A DNA stretch of 64,000 nucleotides. It comes from Prochlorococcus marinus XMU1408. GTDB taxonomy: Bacteria; Cyanobacteriota; Cyanobacteriia; PCC-6307; Cyanobiaceae. This document shows, in pieces, positions 18,528 to 28,230 of this stretch. Made by a program: the position numbers and the translations under genes. The stretch is from contig NZ_QJUE01000006.1 in NCBI RefSeq assembly GCF_003208055.1, positions 1 to 64,000 on the forward strand, given 5' to 3'. Numbering within the stretch: position 1 is the first letter of the stretch; the number at the start of each line of letters is the position of its first letter. Under the pieces are notes generated by a model. It did no database searches. It worked only from the letters and a program-made list of their open reading frames with translations, and was not told the origin of the DNA.

Positions 18528-18893
18528 CTAAATAACCTCCGGAGCTAAAGAGACAATTTTCGTAAAATTACGTTCTCTTAATTCTCGAGCTACAGGACCA
18601 AATACCCTTGTCCCTCTTGGGTTTTGATCATCATTTATAAGAACAGCAGCATTATCATCAAATCGAATTGAATTTCCAGTATCTCTTCTCATTGTTGCTC
18701 TAGTGCGAACCACAACAGCTTTGACTACATCAGATTTTTTGACCCCCATATTTGGCATCGCATCTTTAACAGAAGCAACAATAACATCGCCAACATGGGC
18801 ATAACGACGATTAGAACCTAATACCCTAATACATTGCAAACGCTTGGCACCACTGTTGTCTGCGACAGTGAGGAATGTTTCTTGCTGAATCAT
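18528..18893 (-). CDS. rplN: 50S ribosomal protein L14
   Basis: 121 aa. [17 protein letters not shown] and the [13 protein letters not shown] end are L14 signatures. It overlaps the end of rpsQ by 4 bases. Confidence 0.97.
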   Translation of the reverse strand: MIQQETFLTVADNSGAKRLQCIRVLGSNRRYAHVGDVIVASVKDAMPNMGVKKSDVVKAVVVRTRATMRRDTGNSIRFDDNAAVLINDDQNPRGTRVFGPVARELRERNFTKIVSLAPEVI

Positions 18894-19156
18894 TTGACTG
18901 CCTCCTTGGATTTCATACCCTTAACAAGAACTTCAGTCACAGTCCATCTTTTTTGAGCGCTCATGGGAGGAGACTCTTTAATTCGAACTCTATCTCCAAC
19001 TTTGCAATGATTTTCAGCATCATGAGCTTTATATCGAGTAGTTCGACTAATGATTTTTTGGTAGATAGGATGTGGAAATCGATTTTCCACTGCAACTACA
19101 ACTGTTTTTTGCATTTTGTCACTGACAACAGTGCCGACCATTTCCTTAAGTGCCAT
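18890..19156 (-). CDS. rpsQ: 30S ribosomal protein S17
   Basis: 88 aa from ATG 19156 ([12 protein letters not shown]). The frame stays open upstream into rpmC, but homologues start here. [12 protein letters not shown] is the S17 signature. Confidence 0.95.
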   Translation of the reverse strand: MALKEMVGTVVSDKMQKTVVVAVENRFPHPIYQKIISRTTRYKAHDAENHCKVGDRVRIKESPPMSAQKRWTVTEVLVKGMKSKEAVK

Positions 19157-19166
19157 AACTAAAAAA

Positions 19167-19379
19167 TCAAGATGATGTATTTGAGCGGCTTCGCTCATTA
19201 GAAACCGTTAAAAGCTGAGCCAACTCGATTCGTGCCTCTTTAAAACGGTGAGTTTTCACTAGCTGTCTAGTAGCCTGCTTAAATCGAAGATCAAAAAGTT
19301 CTTTTCGAAGATTTTCAATCTTTTCTGATATATCGGAATCAGAGAGATTCCTTACATCTTCCGTAGTTGTTTTGCTCAT
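19167..19379 (-). CDS. rpmC: 50S ribosomal protein L29
   Basis: 70 aa. [17 protein letters not shown] in the middle is the L29 motif. It overlaps rplP by 4 bases. Confidence 0.95.
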   Translation of the reverse strand: MSKTTTEDVRNLSDSDISEKIENLRKELFDLRFKQATRQLVKTHRFKEARIELAQLLTVSNERSRSNTSS

Positions 19380-19861
19380 GATGATGACTCCGAATCATCT
19401 GCTGAAACTTGCGTTTTAGCAGGTTTATAATTTCCCTTATTGAGATCTTCCTCTAGGGAAATAAATTTTGTTTTTACTGGCAACTTGTATTGAGCAAGAC
19501 GCATTGCCTCTTTTGCAATTTCCTCTGTAATCTCATCCCCACCCATTTCAAACAATATTCGACCTGGCTTAACAACTGCAACCCAAAATTCTGGATTACC
19601 TTTACCAGATCCCATTCTTGTTTCAGCGGGCCTCATAGTTACCGGCTTATCAGGGAAAATACGAATCCAGATCTGTCCTCCCCTTTTTACATAACGAGTC
19701 ATTGCTCGTCTACTAGCCTCGATTTGCCTTGAGGTAACCCACCCACAGTCTTGTGCCTGCAATGCAAACTGACCAAAAGCGATTTTGTTGCCTCTAGTAG
19801 CAACGCCGCGCATACGGCCTCTTTGTTGTTTGCGAAATTTAGTTCTTTTGGGACTAAGCAT
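19376..19861 (-). CDS. rplP: 50S ribosomal protein L16
   Basis: 161 aa. [19 protein letters not shown] at the start and R-M-G-S-G-K-G in the middle identify L16. A Ser/Asp-rich tail of about 20 residues extends the usual length. Confidence 0.97.
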   Translation of the reverse strand: MLSPKRTKFRKQQRGRMRGVATRGNKIAFGQFALQAQDCGWVTSRQIEASRRAMTRYVKRGGQIWIRIFPDKPVTMRPAETRMGSGKGNPEFWVAVVKPGRILFEMGGDEITEEIAKEAMRLAQYKLPVKTKFISLEEDLNKGNYKPAKTQVSADDSESSS

Positions 19862-19873
19862 GATTAAACCTCC

Positions 19874-20608
19874 TTATTTGCCTTCATTGGATCGATCCTC
19901 AAATTGTTGAGGTCTTCGGTTCGACCTATTTCGCCTAGGTGAAGAACCAACAGGTAAAGGCTGTTCTTCTTTAGGAAGAACTTCACCTTTAAAAACCCAT
20001 ACTTTGATTCCTAAGACTCCATAAGTTGTACTAGCAACTTTGGTTGCATAGTCGATTTCTGCTCTCAAAGTATGCAGAGGGACTCTTCCCTCTCGTGTCC
20101 ATTCAGAACGTGCAATTTCAGCTCCATTCAATCTTCCACCAACTTGTATTTTCAAACCTAAAACACCTGCTCTTTGTGCTCTTTGAACAGCCATTCGAAT
20201 TGTTCGTCTGAATGCAACACGCTTTTCTAATTGTTGAGCAATATATTCTGCAAGTAAAAAAGCATCAGCATCAACTTTTTCTACTTCAACAACATTTATT
20301 CGTACTTGCCTATTCCTATCTCCAATTGTTTTTTGAATACCAGACCTGAGTTCTTCGATACCACTGCCTTGTCTTCCAACAATTACTCCAGGCCGAGCAG
20401 TTTTTAATTCGACCTCAAGTTGATCTGCTTTTCGAGCAATCAATACATCACTTATCCCGGCCGCACCATACTTTTTCTTGATAAAAGTACGAATACGGTC
20501 ATCTTCTTGCAGTAGCAAAGGATAAGTTTTACTAGGTGCGTACCATTTAGAACGATGCTCTTGGGTGATACCAAGCCTGATTCCAGTTGGATGAATTTTA
20601 TGTCCCAT
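19874..20608 (-). CDS. rpsC: 30S ribosomal protein S3
   Basis: 244 aa. [13 protein letters not shown] at the start and a KH domain with [11 protein letters not shown] near residue 77 are clear. The C-terminal 25 residues are basic, low-complexity. Its start overlaps the rplV stop by one base. Confidence 0.97.
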   Translation of the reverse strand: MGHKIHPTGIRLGITQEHRSKWYAPSKTYPLLLQEDDRIRTFIKKKYGAAGISDVLIARKADQLEVELKTARPGVIVGRQGSGIEELRSGIQKTIGDRNRQVRINVVEVEKVDADAFLLAEYIAQQLEKRVAFRRTIRMAVQRAQRAGVLGLKIQVGGRLNGAEIARSEWTREGRVPLHTLRAEIDYATKVASTTYGVLGIKVWVFKGEVLPKEEQPLPVGSSPRRNRSNRRPQQFEDRSNEGK

Positions 20609-20988
20609 CAGTCTGAACCCTCAGAAGTGATTGATTGATTGGCCGAAACAGAAATGCTGATATGACATGTCTGCTTTTTGATAGCAAATGCTCTACCTTG
20701 AGCCCTAGGTCTGTAGCGTTTCATTGGGGGTCCCATATCAGCCGTAGCAGTGGTAATAACCAGAGAAGAAGGATCTAAACCAAGGTTGTGTTCTGCATTA
20801 GCAACAGCAGATCTCAATACCTTCGTTATTGGCTCCGTTGATCTATAAGGCATAAATTCAAGCATGATTAATGCATCTCTGTAAGTTCTTCCTCTAATTT
20901 GATCAAGAACACGTCGTACTTTTGAAGCAGATCCTCGAATGTAACGACCATGAGCTTGGGCTGCAGTTTTGGTAGGTGAAATAGTCAT
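20608..20988 (-). CDS. rplV: 50S ribosomal protein L22
   Basis: 126 aa. [21 protein letters not shown] and the [12 protein letters not shown] loop reaching the exit tunnel mark L22. It is 2 bases after rpsS. Confidence 0.97.
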   Translation of the reverse strand: MTISPTKTAAQAHGRYIRGSASKVRRVLDQIRGRTYRDALIMLEFMPYRSTEPITKVLRSAVANAEHNLGLDPSSLVITTATADMGPPMKRYRPRAQGRAFAIKKQTCHISISVSANQSITSEGSD

Positions 20989-20990
20989 GA

Positions 20991-21266
20991 TTAACGTGCT
21001 CCTTTTTTATCTCTAATGTGACCTTTATAGGTTCGAGTTGGAGCAAACTCACCTAACTTGTGTCCAACCATTTGCTCTGTTATGAAAACAGGTATATGGC
21101 TCTTCCCATTATGAACAGCAATAGTATGGCCAATCATCATTGGCAAAATTGTTGAAGCTCTGGACCAGGTTTTGATGACAGTTTTATCTTCATTTGAGTT
21201 TTGCTTCTCGATTTTACGAAGCAAACTATCTGAAATAAAAGGCCCTTTTTTGAGTGAACGTCCCAT
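20991..21266 (-). CDS. rpsS: 30S ribosomal protein S19
   Basis: 91 aa. [11 protein letters not shown] at the start, [11 protein letters not shown] and L-G-E-F-A-P-T-R-T are diagnostic for S19. Confidence 0.97.
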   Translation of the reverse strand: MGRSLKKGPFISDSLLRKIEKQNSNEDKTVIKTWSRASTILPMMIGHTIAVHNGKSHIPVFITEQMVGHKLGEFAPTRTYKGHIRDKKGAR

Positions 21267-21301
21267 AACGATTTAAAAGAATTGATAAAGAGAGATAGAA
21301 A

Positions 21302-22165
21302 TCATGAATCGCGACCTCCTCTACTACGTTTAGAAACTCGACGACGTTTTCGGAGAACGTACTTATTACTCGGCTTATTCTTCTTCCTGGTTTTTAAACC
21401 AAGAGCAGCTTTACCCCAAGGAGTCACAGGACCAGCACGACCAACTGGGGCCTTGCCCTCGCCTCCTCCATGTGGGTGATCACATGGATTCATAACACTT
21501 CCTCTAACTTGAGGGCGTCTGCCAAGCCATCTTCTCCTTCCAGCTTTCCCAAGGCTTGTATTTCTAATTTCAGAATTACCAACCTCTCCAAGGGTCGCAT
21601 AGCATTCTTTTCTGACTAAACGAACCTCTGTTGAGGGTAATTTCAATGCAACATAATCTCCTTCTTTAGCCATGACCTGGGCACTAGCTCCAGCTGTGCG
21701 AACCATTTGTCCCCCTCGACCGGGATACAACTCAACACAATGAACACTGGATCCTAAAGGCATTGAAGAAAGTGGTAAAGCATTACCAGTTTCAATTGGT
21801 GCATCTGGACCTGAAATAACTTCTTGGCCAACACTTATACCAGCAGGTGCAAGAATATACCTCTTCTCACCATCTGAATAGAAGAGAAGTGCAAGTCTTG
21901 CATTGCGATGAGGGTCATAATGAATTGCTGCGACCTTTGCAGAAACACCGTGCTTGTTTCGACGAAAATCAACAATTCTATATAACCTTTTATGTCCTCC
22001 ACCTCTATGCCGACAAGTAATTATGCCTCTGTTATTGCGTCCTTTTTTGCGATGTTTAGATACTACAAGTGAACGCTCAGGCTTACTAGATGTAACTTCA
22101 CTAAAATCAGTTACAACTCTTGTCCTAGTACCTGGAGTATAGGGTTTGAAACTTCTTATAGCCAT
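21302..22165 (-). CDS. rplB: 50S ribosomal protein L2
   Basis: 287 aa, full length. The C-terminal [14 protein letters not shown] containing the conserved His is present, as is [12 protein letters not shown]2 helps form the peptidyl-transferase centre. Confidence 0.97.
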   Translation of the reverse strand: MAIRSFKPYTPGTRTRVVTDFSEVTSSKPERSLVVSKHRKKGRNNRGIITCRHRGGGHKRLYRIVDFRRNKHGVSAKVAAIHYDPHRNARLALLFYSDGEKRYILAPAGISVGQEVISGPDAPIETGNALPLSSMPLGSSVHCVELYPGRGGQMVRTAGASAQVMAKEGDYVALKLPSTEVRLVRKECYATLGEVGNSEIRNTSLGKAGRRRWLGRRPQVRGSVMNPCDHPHGGGEGKAPVGRAGPVTPWGKAALGLKTRKKNKPSNKYVLRKRRRVSKRSRGGRDS

Positions 22166-22169
22166 TGTT

Positions 22170-22481
22170 TTAAGCCTCCTCAGATTCTGGGAACAACTGG
22201 ATGGAGTTGCCTTCTGCTAGACGAACAACAGCCTTCTTCACTTGTGGCCTCTTGCCAGAAAACCTACCAACTCTTCTACTTTTTCTAGGGGGATTCATGG
22301 TACTAATACCAAGAACCTTTACATCAAACATTTTTTCAATAGCAGCTTTAATATCTGGCTTAGCTGCTCTTGGATCGACTTCAAAGGTGTACTGATTTAA
22401 ATCCAAAGCTTTTGTCGCCTTCTCTGTTATCAAAGGACGCTTAATCACATCAGTAAGTCGTTGATCAAAAAATTTAGTCAT
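22170..22481 (-). CDS. rplW: 50S ribosomal protein L23
   Basis: 103 aa from ATG 22481 (M-T-K-F-F-D-Q-R-L). An upstream in-frame ATG would add 13 residues and overlap rplD by 47 bases; the chosen start overlaps by 8. [10 protein letters not shown] and Y-T-F-E-V-D match L23. Confidence 0.94.
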   Translation of the reverse strand: MTKFFDQRLTDVIKRPLITEKATKALDLNQYTFEVDPRAAKPDIKAAIEKMFDVKVLGISTMNPPRKSRRVGRFSGKRPQVKKAVVRLAEGNSIQLFPESEEA

Positions 22482-23112
22482 TACCGTAGACCTCCTTAAT
22501 TGTTGATAATGCGTCTTCACCTATTACCAATGAATTAGCATTGAGAAGATCAAACACATTTAATTGATCAGCAGAAATAAGCTTGATTTTCTCCAAGTTT
22601 CTGATTGAACGCTTAATAATATCTGAAGGTTGATTCAGAATGATTAAAACTTTTCCATCAGAATCAATTCCTACTCGCTTGAGTAGTGAAACGATTTCAC
22701 TGGTTTTAGGAACTTCTAGTTTTAAACCAAAGTCTTTAATTATTTTTGCATCTGAAATTCTGCTCATAAGAGCAGTTCTCAGAGCAAGTCTACGTTCCTT
22801 CCTATTCATTTCCAAATTATATTTCCTGGGCTTAGGACCAAATACGATTCCACCTCCTGGACGAAGAGGGGTTCTAATTGAACCTTGTCTAGCTCTACCA
22901 GTCCCTTTTTGTTTGTAGGGTTTGCGACCACCGCCTCGAACCTCTGATCTAGTCAAAGTGCTTGCAGTTCCCTGACGGCTGTGAGCTTGCTGACGCAACA
23001 CAGCTCGATGTAATAGATCTACTGCCGTAGATTCCTTGGCAGTTTTCAAGTCAATTGATAATTCGCCAGATTCTTTACCTTGCCAATCAAGAACAGTACA
23101 GTTAGCCATCAT
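22474..23112 (-). CDS. rplD: 50S ribosomal protein L4
   Basis: 212 aa. [17 protein letters not shown] and [12 protein letters not shown] are L4 motifs. Two adjacent ATG codons (23112 and 23109) are possible starts; both overlap or abut the rplC stop, implying coupling. Confidence 0.96.
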   Translation of the reverse strand: MMANCTVLDWQGKESGELSIDLKTAKESTAVDLLHRAVLRQQAHSRQGTASTLTRSEVRGGGRKPYKQKGTGRARQGSIRTPLRPGGGIVFGPKPRKYNLEMNRKERRLALRTALMSRISDAKIIKDFGLKLEVPKTSEIVSLLKRVGIDSDGKVLIILNQPSDIIKRSIRNLEKIKLISADQLNVFDLLNANSLVIGEDALSTIKEVYGND

Positions 23113-23765
23113 TTACCTCCTTGTTGGGTAGAGACGCCAACTTTTTTGGCTGGTCTTATGTTTAGAAGAGATCCAGGCTTCCCTGGAACAGATCCTTTTA
23201 CTACCAAAAGATTGTGATTAATATCTATCTTAAGAATTTCAAGGCCTCTAGTAGTTACTTTTTTACCACCAAAACGACCCGCCATTCTCTTGCCTGGGTA
23301 AACACGACCTGGAGTTGTTCCAGCTCCTGTTGAACCAGGTAATCGATGATTCTTTGAACCGTGGCTCATAGGACCTCGACTAAACCCATGTCGTTTTTGA
23401 TAACCAGCAAATCCCCTACCCATAGTGTCGCCACTAACATCAACCTTCTGACCTTTTTCGAAATCATCTACAGTTATTGAAGCCCCAAGTTCAAATTCAC
23501 TGGAATTTTCAACTCGGTATTCTCGAAGATGACGCAAAAGATCATCCCCTGATTTAGAAAGATGACCTTTTGAAGGCTTGTTGATTAGTTTTTCACGAAT
23601 TAATTGAAAACCTATCTGTACAGCGGCATAACCATCTGTATCAGCAGACTTCAATTGAGTTATTCGACAGGGACCCGCTTCGATCAAAGTGACTGGAACG
23701 GCTCTGCCTTGATCATCGAAGAGTTGGGACATCCCCAACTTCTTACCTAAGATTCCTAAAGACAT
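23109..23765 (-). CDS. rplC: 50S ribosomal protein L3
   Basis: 218 aa, first gene of the operon here, as is normal in cyanobacteria where rpsJ is elsewhere. [10 protein letters not shown] and [21 protein letters not shown] are L3 signatures. Confidence 0.97.
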   Translation of the reverse strand: MSLGILGKKLGMSQLFDDQGRAVPVTLIEAGPCRITQLKSADTDGYAAVQIGFQLIREKLINKPSKGHLSKSGDDLLRHLREYRVENSSEFELGASITVDDFEKGQKVDVSGDTMGRGFAGYQKRHGFSRGPMSHGSKNHRLPGSTGAGTTPGRVYPGKRMAGRFGGKKVTTRGLEILKIDINHNLLVVKGSVPGKPGSLLNIRPAKKVGVSTQQGGK

Positions 23766-24130
23766 GAGTTAAATTAACGCCAGCGAAAGGTCAATCTGTA
23801 TAAAGAAAGACTTGTAATCTGAATAAATCGCTTATCTAGCCAAAAAAGTTGAAATTAATTTAAATTCAATTTGTTTGGAAATGCTAGCGATAATAAGCTG
23901 GCTGAGACTTTTCTAAACTTTCTTAAAAGTTCAAATAGTATCTCGACAAAAGTAAATTAATTCTTCTGTACTGGCCAAAAAGACTAAACGCATACGCCTA
24001 GTCTGCTTAAGGTTCTAGAGGCTCGGCTAGCGGACGGGCTTAGAAAGCTTTAGCAACTTATAAGATTACACTATTAACGTCCATTTTGTGTGATGCTTCA
24101 CATGAACAAGATAAAGAATTTGATTTAAGG
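23766..24130. promoter_or_regulatory. 365-base divergent spacer: ribosomal operon leader and ndhN upstream region
   Basis: No gene or RNA is visible. It should contain the main promoter of the leftward rplC operon and that of ndhN. An upstream in-frame ATG for ndhN (24086) lies in this stretch, but that extension is not conserved in the family. I could not assign promoter elements with confidence. Confidence 0.5.
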
Positions 24131-24595
24131 ATGCCTTTATTACTTTCTGGTCAGAAATTTCGCACTGATCTTGAATCATTTGGGTGTCTTGCCATCCTGA
24201 CGCCATTAGAAGGAGGAGCAGAAACTCGTTTACTTCGAAGACTTAGAGCTAATGGATATCAGACTCAGATAACTTCCGCGAGGGGATTGGGTGACCCTGT
24301 TGTCTTTCTTAGCCAATTACATGGGATCAGGCCACCACATTTGGGACATCAAAATGTTGGGAGAAATGGTGCATTGGGTGAGGTACAACAAGTCATTCCA
24401 CAATTAAATGAATTATTGGTAGAAAATAAAACCTTAGTCCTTTGGTTGTTAGAGGGCCAAGTCTTGTCAAAGTCTGAACTACTATCCATCAATAATCTTT
24501 GCCAAAAAGAACCACGCATAAAAATTGTTATTGAAATGGGAGGAGCTCGAAGTATTAAATGGCAACCATTAAATGAATTCATCAGTGAAAATTAA
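24131..24595 (+). CDS. ndhN: NAD(P)H-quinone oxidoreductase subunit N
   Basis: 154 aa from ATG 24131 ([11 protein letters not shown]). The family starts at this methionine, and AAGG precedes it. [19 protein letters not shown] and the [14 protein letters not shown] end are NdhN signatures. NdhN is an oxygenic-phototroph-specific subunit of thylakoid NDH-1, used in cyclic electron flow and respiration. ldpA follows after 12 bases. Confidence 0.95.
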   Translation: MPLLLSGQKFRTDLESFGCLAILTPLEGGAETRLLRRLRANGYQTQITSARGLGDPVVFLSQLHGIRPPHLGHQNVGRNGALGEVQQVIPQLNELLVENKTLVLWLLEGQVLSKSELLSINNLCQKEPRIKIVIEMGGARSIKWQPLNEFISEN

Positions 24596-24607
24596 AGATT
24601 AATCCAG

Positions 24608-25630
24608 GTGATTACTAACAATTCGATTTGTAATTCTGAAGCTCTCAAAAAAGGTAACTGGGTCAAATTAATCTGCGGAGCTAGTAATCAAGATTTACCA
24701 TCAATAGTTGATCTTTGCTCAATTTATGGAGCAGCAGGTGTTCATTGCATTGACCTTGCAGCAGACGAAGCAGTTATCAATGCAGCTCGCAATTCTATTG
24801 ACTGGGTTTTTGAAACTTATGGGAAAAAGCCATGGCTGATGATTAGCTTGAGTGATGGACAAGATGCACATTTTCGAAAAGCTTGGTTTAACCCAGACTT
24901 GTGTCCTTCGAATTGCTTACGACCCTGTCAAAATATTTGTCCAGCTCTTGCGATAGGAAACGAGGGTGGTGTAAACACCAATAAATGTTATGGATGTGGA
25001 CGATGTATTGATACATGCCCATTAGGAATCATTCAAGAAAAGGATCGAAGATTAACTCTGAAAGATTTCGCTCCATTGTTAACGACGATTAAACCAGATG
25101 CAGTAGAAATTCATACTGCTCCTGGAAGAGTCAAAGAGTTTGAAAAGACAATCAAGGAAATTTTCAAAGCAAATCTAAAGCTAAAGCGATTATCTGTTAG
25201 TTGCGGATTACAAGGGCATGGAATCAATCATGAAGAATTAGCTGAAGAACTTTGGCTTCGCCATAAATTCCTGAGAATTCATAATCAAAAACCTCTTTGG
25301 CAACTTGATGGACGGAGGATGAGTGGAGACCTAGGAGCAGGTGCGGCCAAAATCGCAGTAAAACTCTGGGAAAAGATACGCCCAATAGCCCCACCAGGAC
25401 CTTTACAACTTGCTGGCGGTACTAATGAATCAACAATTAAGTACTTACCAGAGATTAATGGACCTGAAGGCGTTGCTTTTGGAGGTAAAGCAAGAAAAAT
25501 AATTCAACCATGGTTAGAGGAGGCTCAACGAAAACGAATTAGTCTTAAAGATTGGCCAGAAGGCTGGGAAGCAGCTCTTTCAGAAGCAAAACGATTAGTA
25601 AATCCTTGGCTCATAAGAAAATCTTCATAA
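24608..25630 (+). CDS. ldpA: Light-dependent period protein LdpA (iron-sulfur)
   Basis: 340 aa, GTG start. Two cysteine clusters, C-P-S-N-C-L-R-P-C-Q-N-I-C-P and C-Y-G-C-G-R-C-I-D-T-C-P, lie near residues 98-140 and fit two Fe-S centres. LdpA senses redox state and feeds light information to the circadian clock in Synechococcus elongatus; the role in this organism, which may lack parts of that clock, is inferred. Likely cotranscribed with ndhN. Confidence 0.9.
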   Translation: MITNNSICNSEALKKGNWVKLICGASNQDLPSIVDLCSIYGAAGVHCIDLAADEAVINAARNSIDWVFETYGKKPWLMISLSDGQDAHFRKAWFNPDLCPSNCLRPCQNICPALAIGNEGGVNTNKCYGCGRCIDTCPLGIIQEKDRRLTLKDFAPLLTTIKPDAVEIHTAPGRVKEFEKTIKEIFKANLKLKRLSVSCGLQGHGINHEELAEELWLRHKFLRIHNQKPLWQLDGRRMSGDLGAGAAKIAVKLWEKIRPIAPPGPLQLAGGTNESTIKYLPEINGPEGVAFGGKARKIIQPWLEEAQRKRISLKDWPEGWEAALSEAKRLVNPWLIRKSS

Positions 25631-25811
25631 TTGAATGTTCCTAACCAAATCAGTCATACGAAAGCATTAGTTAGGTTCTATCAAGAAGAAATTTTGGTAT
25701 TAACTCAAAAAATCTTGATAAGGACATGACAGGATTGAATCAAATATGCAATTATCTAAGAGAAAGAATCCAAATCTGTGTCTATCCATTGCAAACATAG
25801 ATCTGGAATAA

Positions 25812-25883
25812 TGGGCCGTCGCCAAGTGGTAAGGCATCGGGTTTTGGTCTCGACATTCCTAGGTTCGAATCCTAGCGGCCCAG
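25812..25883 (+). tRNA. tRNA-Gln (anticodon UUG)
   Basis: The acceptor stem TGGGCCG/CGGCCCA has discriminator G, the D-arm GCCAAGTGGTAAGGC is present, the anticodon loop carries TTG, and the T-arm is AGGTTCGAATCCT. 72 nt, no encoded CCA. Confidence 0.95.
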
Positions 25884-25896
25884 TTTTCAACTTTTA

Positions 25897-26676
25897 GTGA
25901 TAGATAAACCGTTACTTATTCTTGATTTTGATGGTGTCATCGTTGACGGCATTAAGGAGTATTGGGCAAGTTCTAGTCAAACTTTTCTAAACATAATTTC
26001 TTCTCAAGAAAAAGAAATAATTTTTTTGCCGCATGAGATCCCTACAACTTTTAAGGCCATGAGACCCTGGGTTCACCATGGTTGGGAAATGGTTATCCTG
26101 GCTGCTGAATGTTCAGATAAAACCAGTCAAATCAACTTAAATGGGATTGAAAAGTTCTCAAAAAATTACTCAAAAGAATGCTCTTCTATACTGAATAGAT
26201 GGGGTTGGACACCTTCTCAATTACAAGAAGCTTTAAATCAAACGCGACGAGAAGCGATATCAAATAATTTTGATCAATGGTTAAATTATCACCAACCTTT
26301 TGCTTCAGTAGTTCAACGGCTCCATCAACTTGAGAAAGAAAGTATTGAATTTGCTGTTTTAACTACAAAAAGTTTTGAGTTTACAAAAAAACTTTTGCAT
26401 TCTTTCAGCCTTCAGCCCAAACTTATTTTTGGTCACGAGTCAGGCAGTAAAATCGATATCTTGAAGAAACTCTTACACAAAAGAGTAATCCGAGGATTTA
26501 TTGAAGATCGGAGAAGCACCTTAGAAAAAGTCCTTGAAGATCCCCAGCTAAGATCTATCCCTTGTTATTTAGCAAGCTGGGGATACTTAAAACCCCACGA
26601 TCGAAAGAATCTTCCTTCTGGTATTAAATTAATAGATCTAGAAATTTTAAGAGAACCCATTTCGAACTGGCCTTGA
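25897..26676 (+). CDS. HAD-superfamily hydrolase
   Basis: 259 aa, GTG start only 13 bases after tRNA-Gln, so probably on the same transcript. Motif I D-F-D-G-V-I-V-D at 10-17 gives the nucleophile and acid/base aspartates. Motif II is L-T-T-K-S near 150, and motif IV G-F-I-E-D-R near 207. A helical cap lies between motifs I and II. Substrate unknown; phosphatase activity is the family default. Confidence 0.75.
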   Translation: MIDKPLLILDFDGVIVDGIKEYWASSSQTFLNIISSQEKEIIFLPHEIPTTFKAMRPWVHHGWEMVILAAECSDKTSQINLNGIEKFSKNYSKECSSILNRWGWTPSQLQEALNQTRREAISNNFDQWLNYHQPFASVVQRLHQLEKESIEFAVLTTKSFEFTKKLLHSFSLQPKLIFGHESGSKIDILKKLLHKRVIRGFIEDRRSTLEKVLEDPQLRSIPCYLASWGYLKPHDRKNLPSGIKLIDLEILREPISNWP

Positions 26677-26684
26677 CTAAATAG

Positions 26685-26698
26685 CGTACGTCTGTACT
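26685..26698. promoter_or_regulatory. Putative LexA (SOS) box upstream of recA
   Basis: CGTACGTCTGTACT fits the cyanobacterial pattern RGTACNNNDGTWCB at every position but the first, and is 95 bases before the recA ATG. It implies DNA-damage control of recA; lexA itself is not in the window. Confidence 0.55.
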
Positions 26699-26792
26699 AT
26701 CGGTGTAATTGATATTCGTTGAGAATTTGAGTATTTAATCATCAATCTCAATCAACATCTGTTGTTATCCATTTGAATTAAAGTTATTTGTC

Positions 26793-27926
26793 ATGCCAAG
26801 CGAAGTCAAGCCATTCCAATCATCTGACTCTAAAAAAATAGAACCAAAATCTGGAGAGAAAGAAAAAGCATTGAGTTTGGTAGTTGGACAAATAGAACGC
26901 AACTTCGGGAAGGGGTCGATCATGCGTCTAGGGGATGCTTCAAAGATGCGAGTAGAAACGATATCGACGGGTGCTCTAACACTTGATTTAGCTCTTGGTG
27001 GCGGCTATCCCAAAGGACGTGTAGTAGAGATTTATGGTCCAGAAAGTTCTGGAAAAACAACGCTTACATTACATGCAATAGCAGAGATTCAACGGAATGG
27101 CGGAGTTGCTGCCTTTGTAGATGCAGAACATGCTCTTGATCCCGTCTATGCAGCCTCTCTCGGTGTTGATGTAGAGAATCTTCTCGTATCTCAACCAGAT
27201 ACAGGAGAGATGGCATTGGAAATCGTTGACCAACTTATTAGGTCTGCTGCAGTTGATCTAGTTGTTGTTGACTCAGTCGCTGCACTGACACCTCGTTCGG
27301 AGATAGAAGGGGAAATGGGTGATCATTCAGTAGGTGCCCAAGCCCGTCTAATGAGCCAAGCGATGAGAAAAATTACTGGAAATATTGGTAAATCTGGATG
27401 CACAGTCATTTTCTTAAATCAATTACGTCTAAAAATTGGTATTACATATGGGAATCCAGAAACAACAACTGGTGGAAATGCTCTTAAATTTTATGCCTCT
27501 GTAAGATTAGATATTCGTCGTATTCAAACATTAAAGAGAGGAACTGAAGAATATGGGATTCGTGCGAAAGTAAAAGTCGCAAAAAATAAAGTCGCACCCC
27601 CATTTCGAATAGCTGAATTTGATATCCTTTTCGGGAAAGGGATTAGTACTCTTGGTTGTCTTCTAGATTTAGCAGATGAAACTAATATCGTTACTCGTAA
27701 AGGGGCTTGGTATAGCTATGAAGGCGACAATATTGGGCAAGGAAGAGACAATACCATTACTTGGCTTGAACAAAATCCAGAATCAAAAGAAATCATTGAA
27801 AAGTTGGTAAAAGAAAAATTAACTGAAGGCTCAGAAGTAAGTGCTAATTCAATGCGTCCATTAGCTACTGCTGCGCGCAATACTTCATCGCGAGCAAATT
27901 TAGGCCAAGTTTCGGCAAACGGCTAA
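26793..27926 (+). CDS. recA: Recombinase RecA
   Basis: 377 aa. Walker A G-P-E-S-S-G-K-T is at 82-89, and [12 protein letters not shown] and the F-L-N-Q-L-R loop region are intact. It has a long upstream leader (about 116 bases) with a LexA-like box. The C-terminal 40 residues are variable, as in other RecA proteins. Confidence 0.98.
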   Translation: MPSEVKPFQSSDSKKIEPKSGEKEKALSLVVGQIERNFGKGSIMRLGDASKMRVETISTGALTLDLALGGGYPKGRVVEIYGPESSGKTTLTLHAIAEIQRNGGVAAFVDAEHALDPVYAASLGVDVENLLVSQPDTGEMALEIVDQLIRSAAVDLVVVDSVAALTPRSEIEGEMGDHSVGAQARLMSQAMRKITGNIGKSGCTVIFLNQLRLKIGITYGNPETTTGGNALKFYASVRLDIRRIQTLKRGTEEYGIRAKVKVAKNKVAPPFRIAEFDILFGKGISTLGCLLDLADETNIVTRKGAWYSYEGDNIGQGRDNTITWLEQNPESKEIIEKLVKEKLTEGSEVSANSMRPLATAARNTSSRANLGQVSANG

Positions 27927-27955
27927 AGGGAAGAAATATAGATTACTTGAATTCA

Positions 27956-28192
27956 TCAGATATCTGCAGGAACCCACCACCCTGCCGCAGGTCCAATAAA
28001 ACGAACAACGATCCAAAGAACAACTAAAGCAGCAATACCTATCCATCCTGTACGAATACTTAATTGAATAAATTGATCTCTTTGTGCTTGAGTAACAGGG
28101 AACCAAGAGACAATGCGGGGTGACTGATTACTAGAGTTTTTTTTACCACGTGGTTTCAAACCTTGTTCAGATCTTCGACGAGCTTCTCCCAT
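27956..28192 (-). CDS. DUF2839-type small membrane protein
   Basis: 78 aa. The basic N-terminus M-G-E-A-R-R-R-S-E-Q-G-L is followed by a single hydrophobic helix (about 48-68) and a short W-W-V-P-A-D tail. This matches a small cyanobacterial family of unknown function. It converges with recA (29 bases apart). Confidence 0.7.
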   Translation of the reverse strand: MGEARRRSEQGLKPRGKKNSSNQSPRIVSWFPVTQAQRDQFIQLSIRTGWIGIAALVVLWIVVRFIGPAAGWWVPADI

Positions 28193-28193
28193 T

Positions 28194-28216
28194 ATTAAAA
28201 AACAATATTTTTTAAT
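28194..28216 (-). terminator. A/T-rich hairpin between the helicase-like and DUF2839 genes
   Basis: ATTAAAAAA-caata-TTTTTTAAT forms a perfect 9-bp stem with a T-run on the transcribed strand. Weak terminators of this type are common in AT-rich picocyanobacteria. Confidence 0.4.
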
Positions 28217-28230
28217 CTAAGAGATTGATT

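Noticed and set aside
25631-25811. Possible terminator or leader after ldpA (CCTAAC and GTTAGG arms)
   Set aside because: Only 6 bp, widely spaced arms and no T-run; too weak to call.
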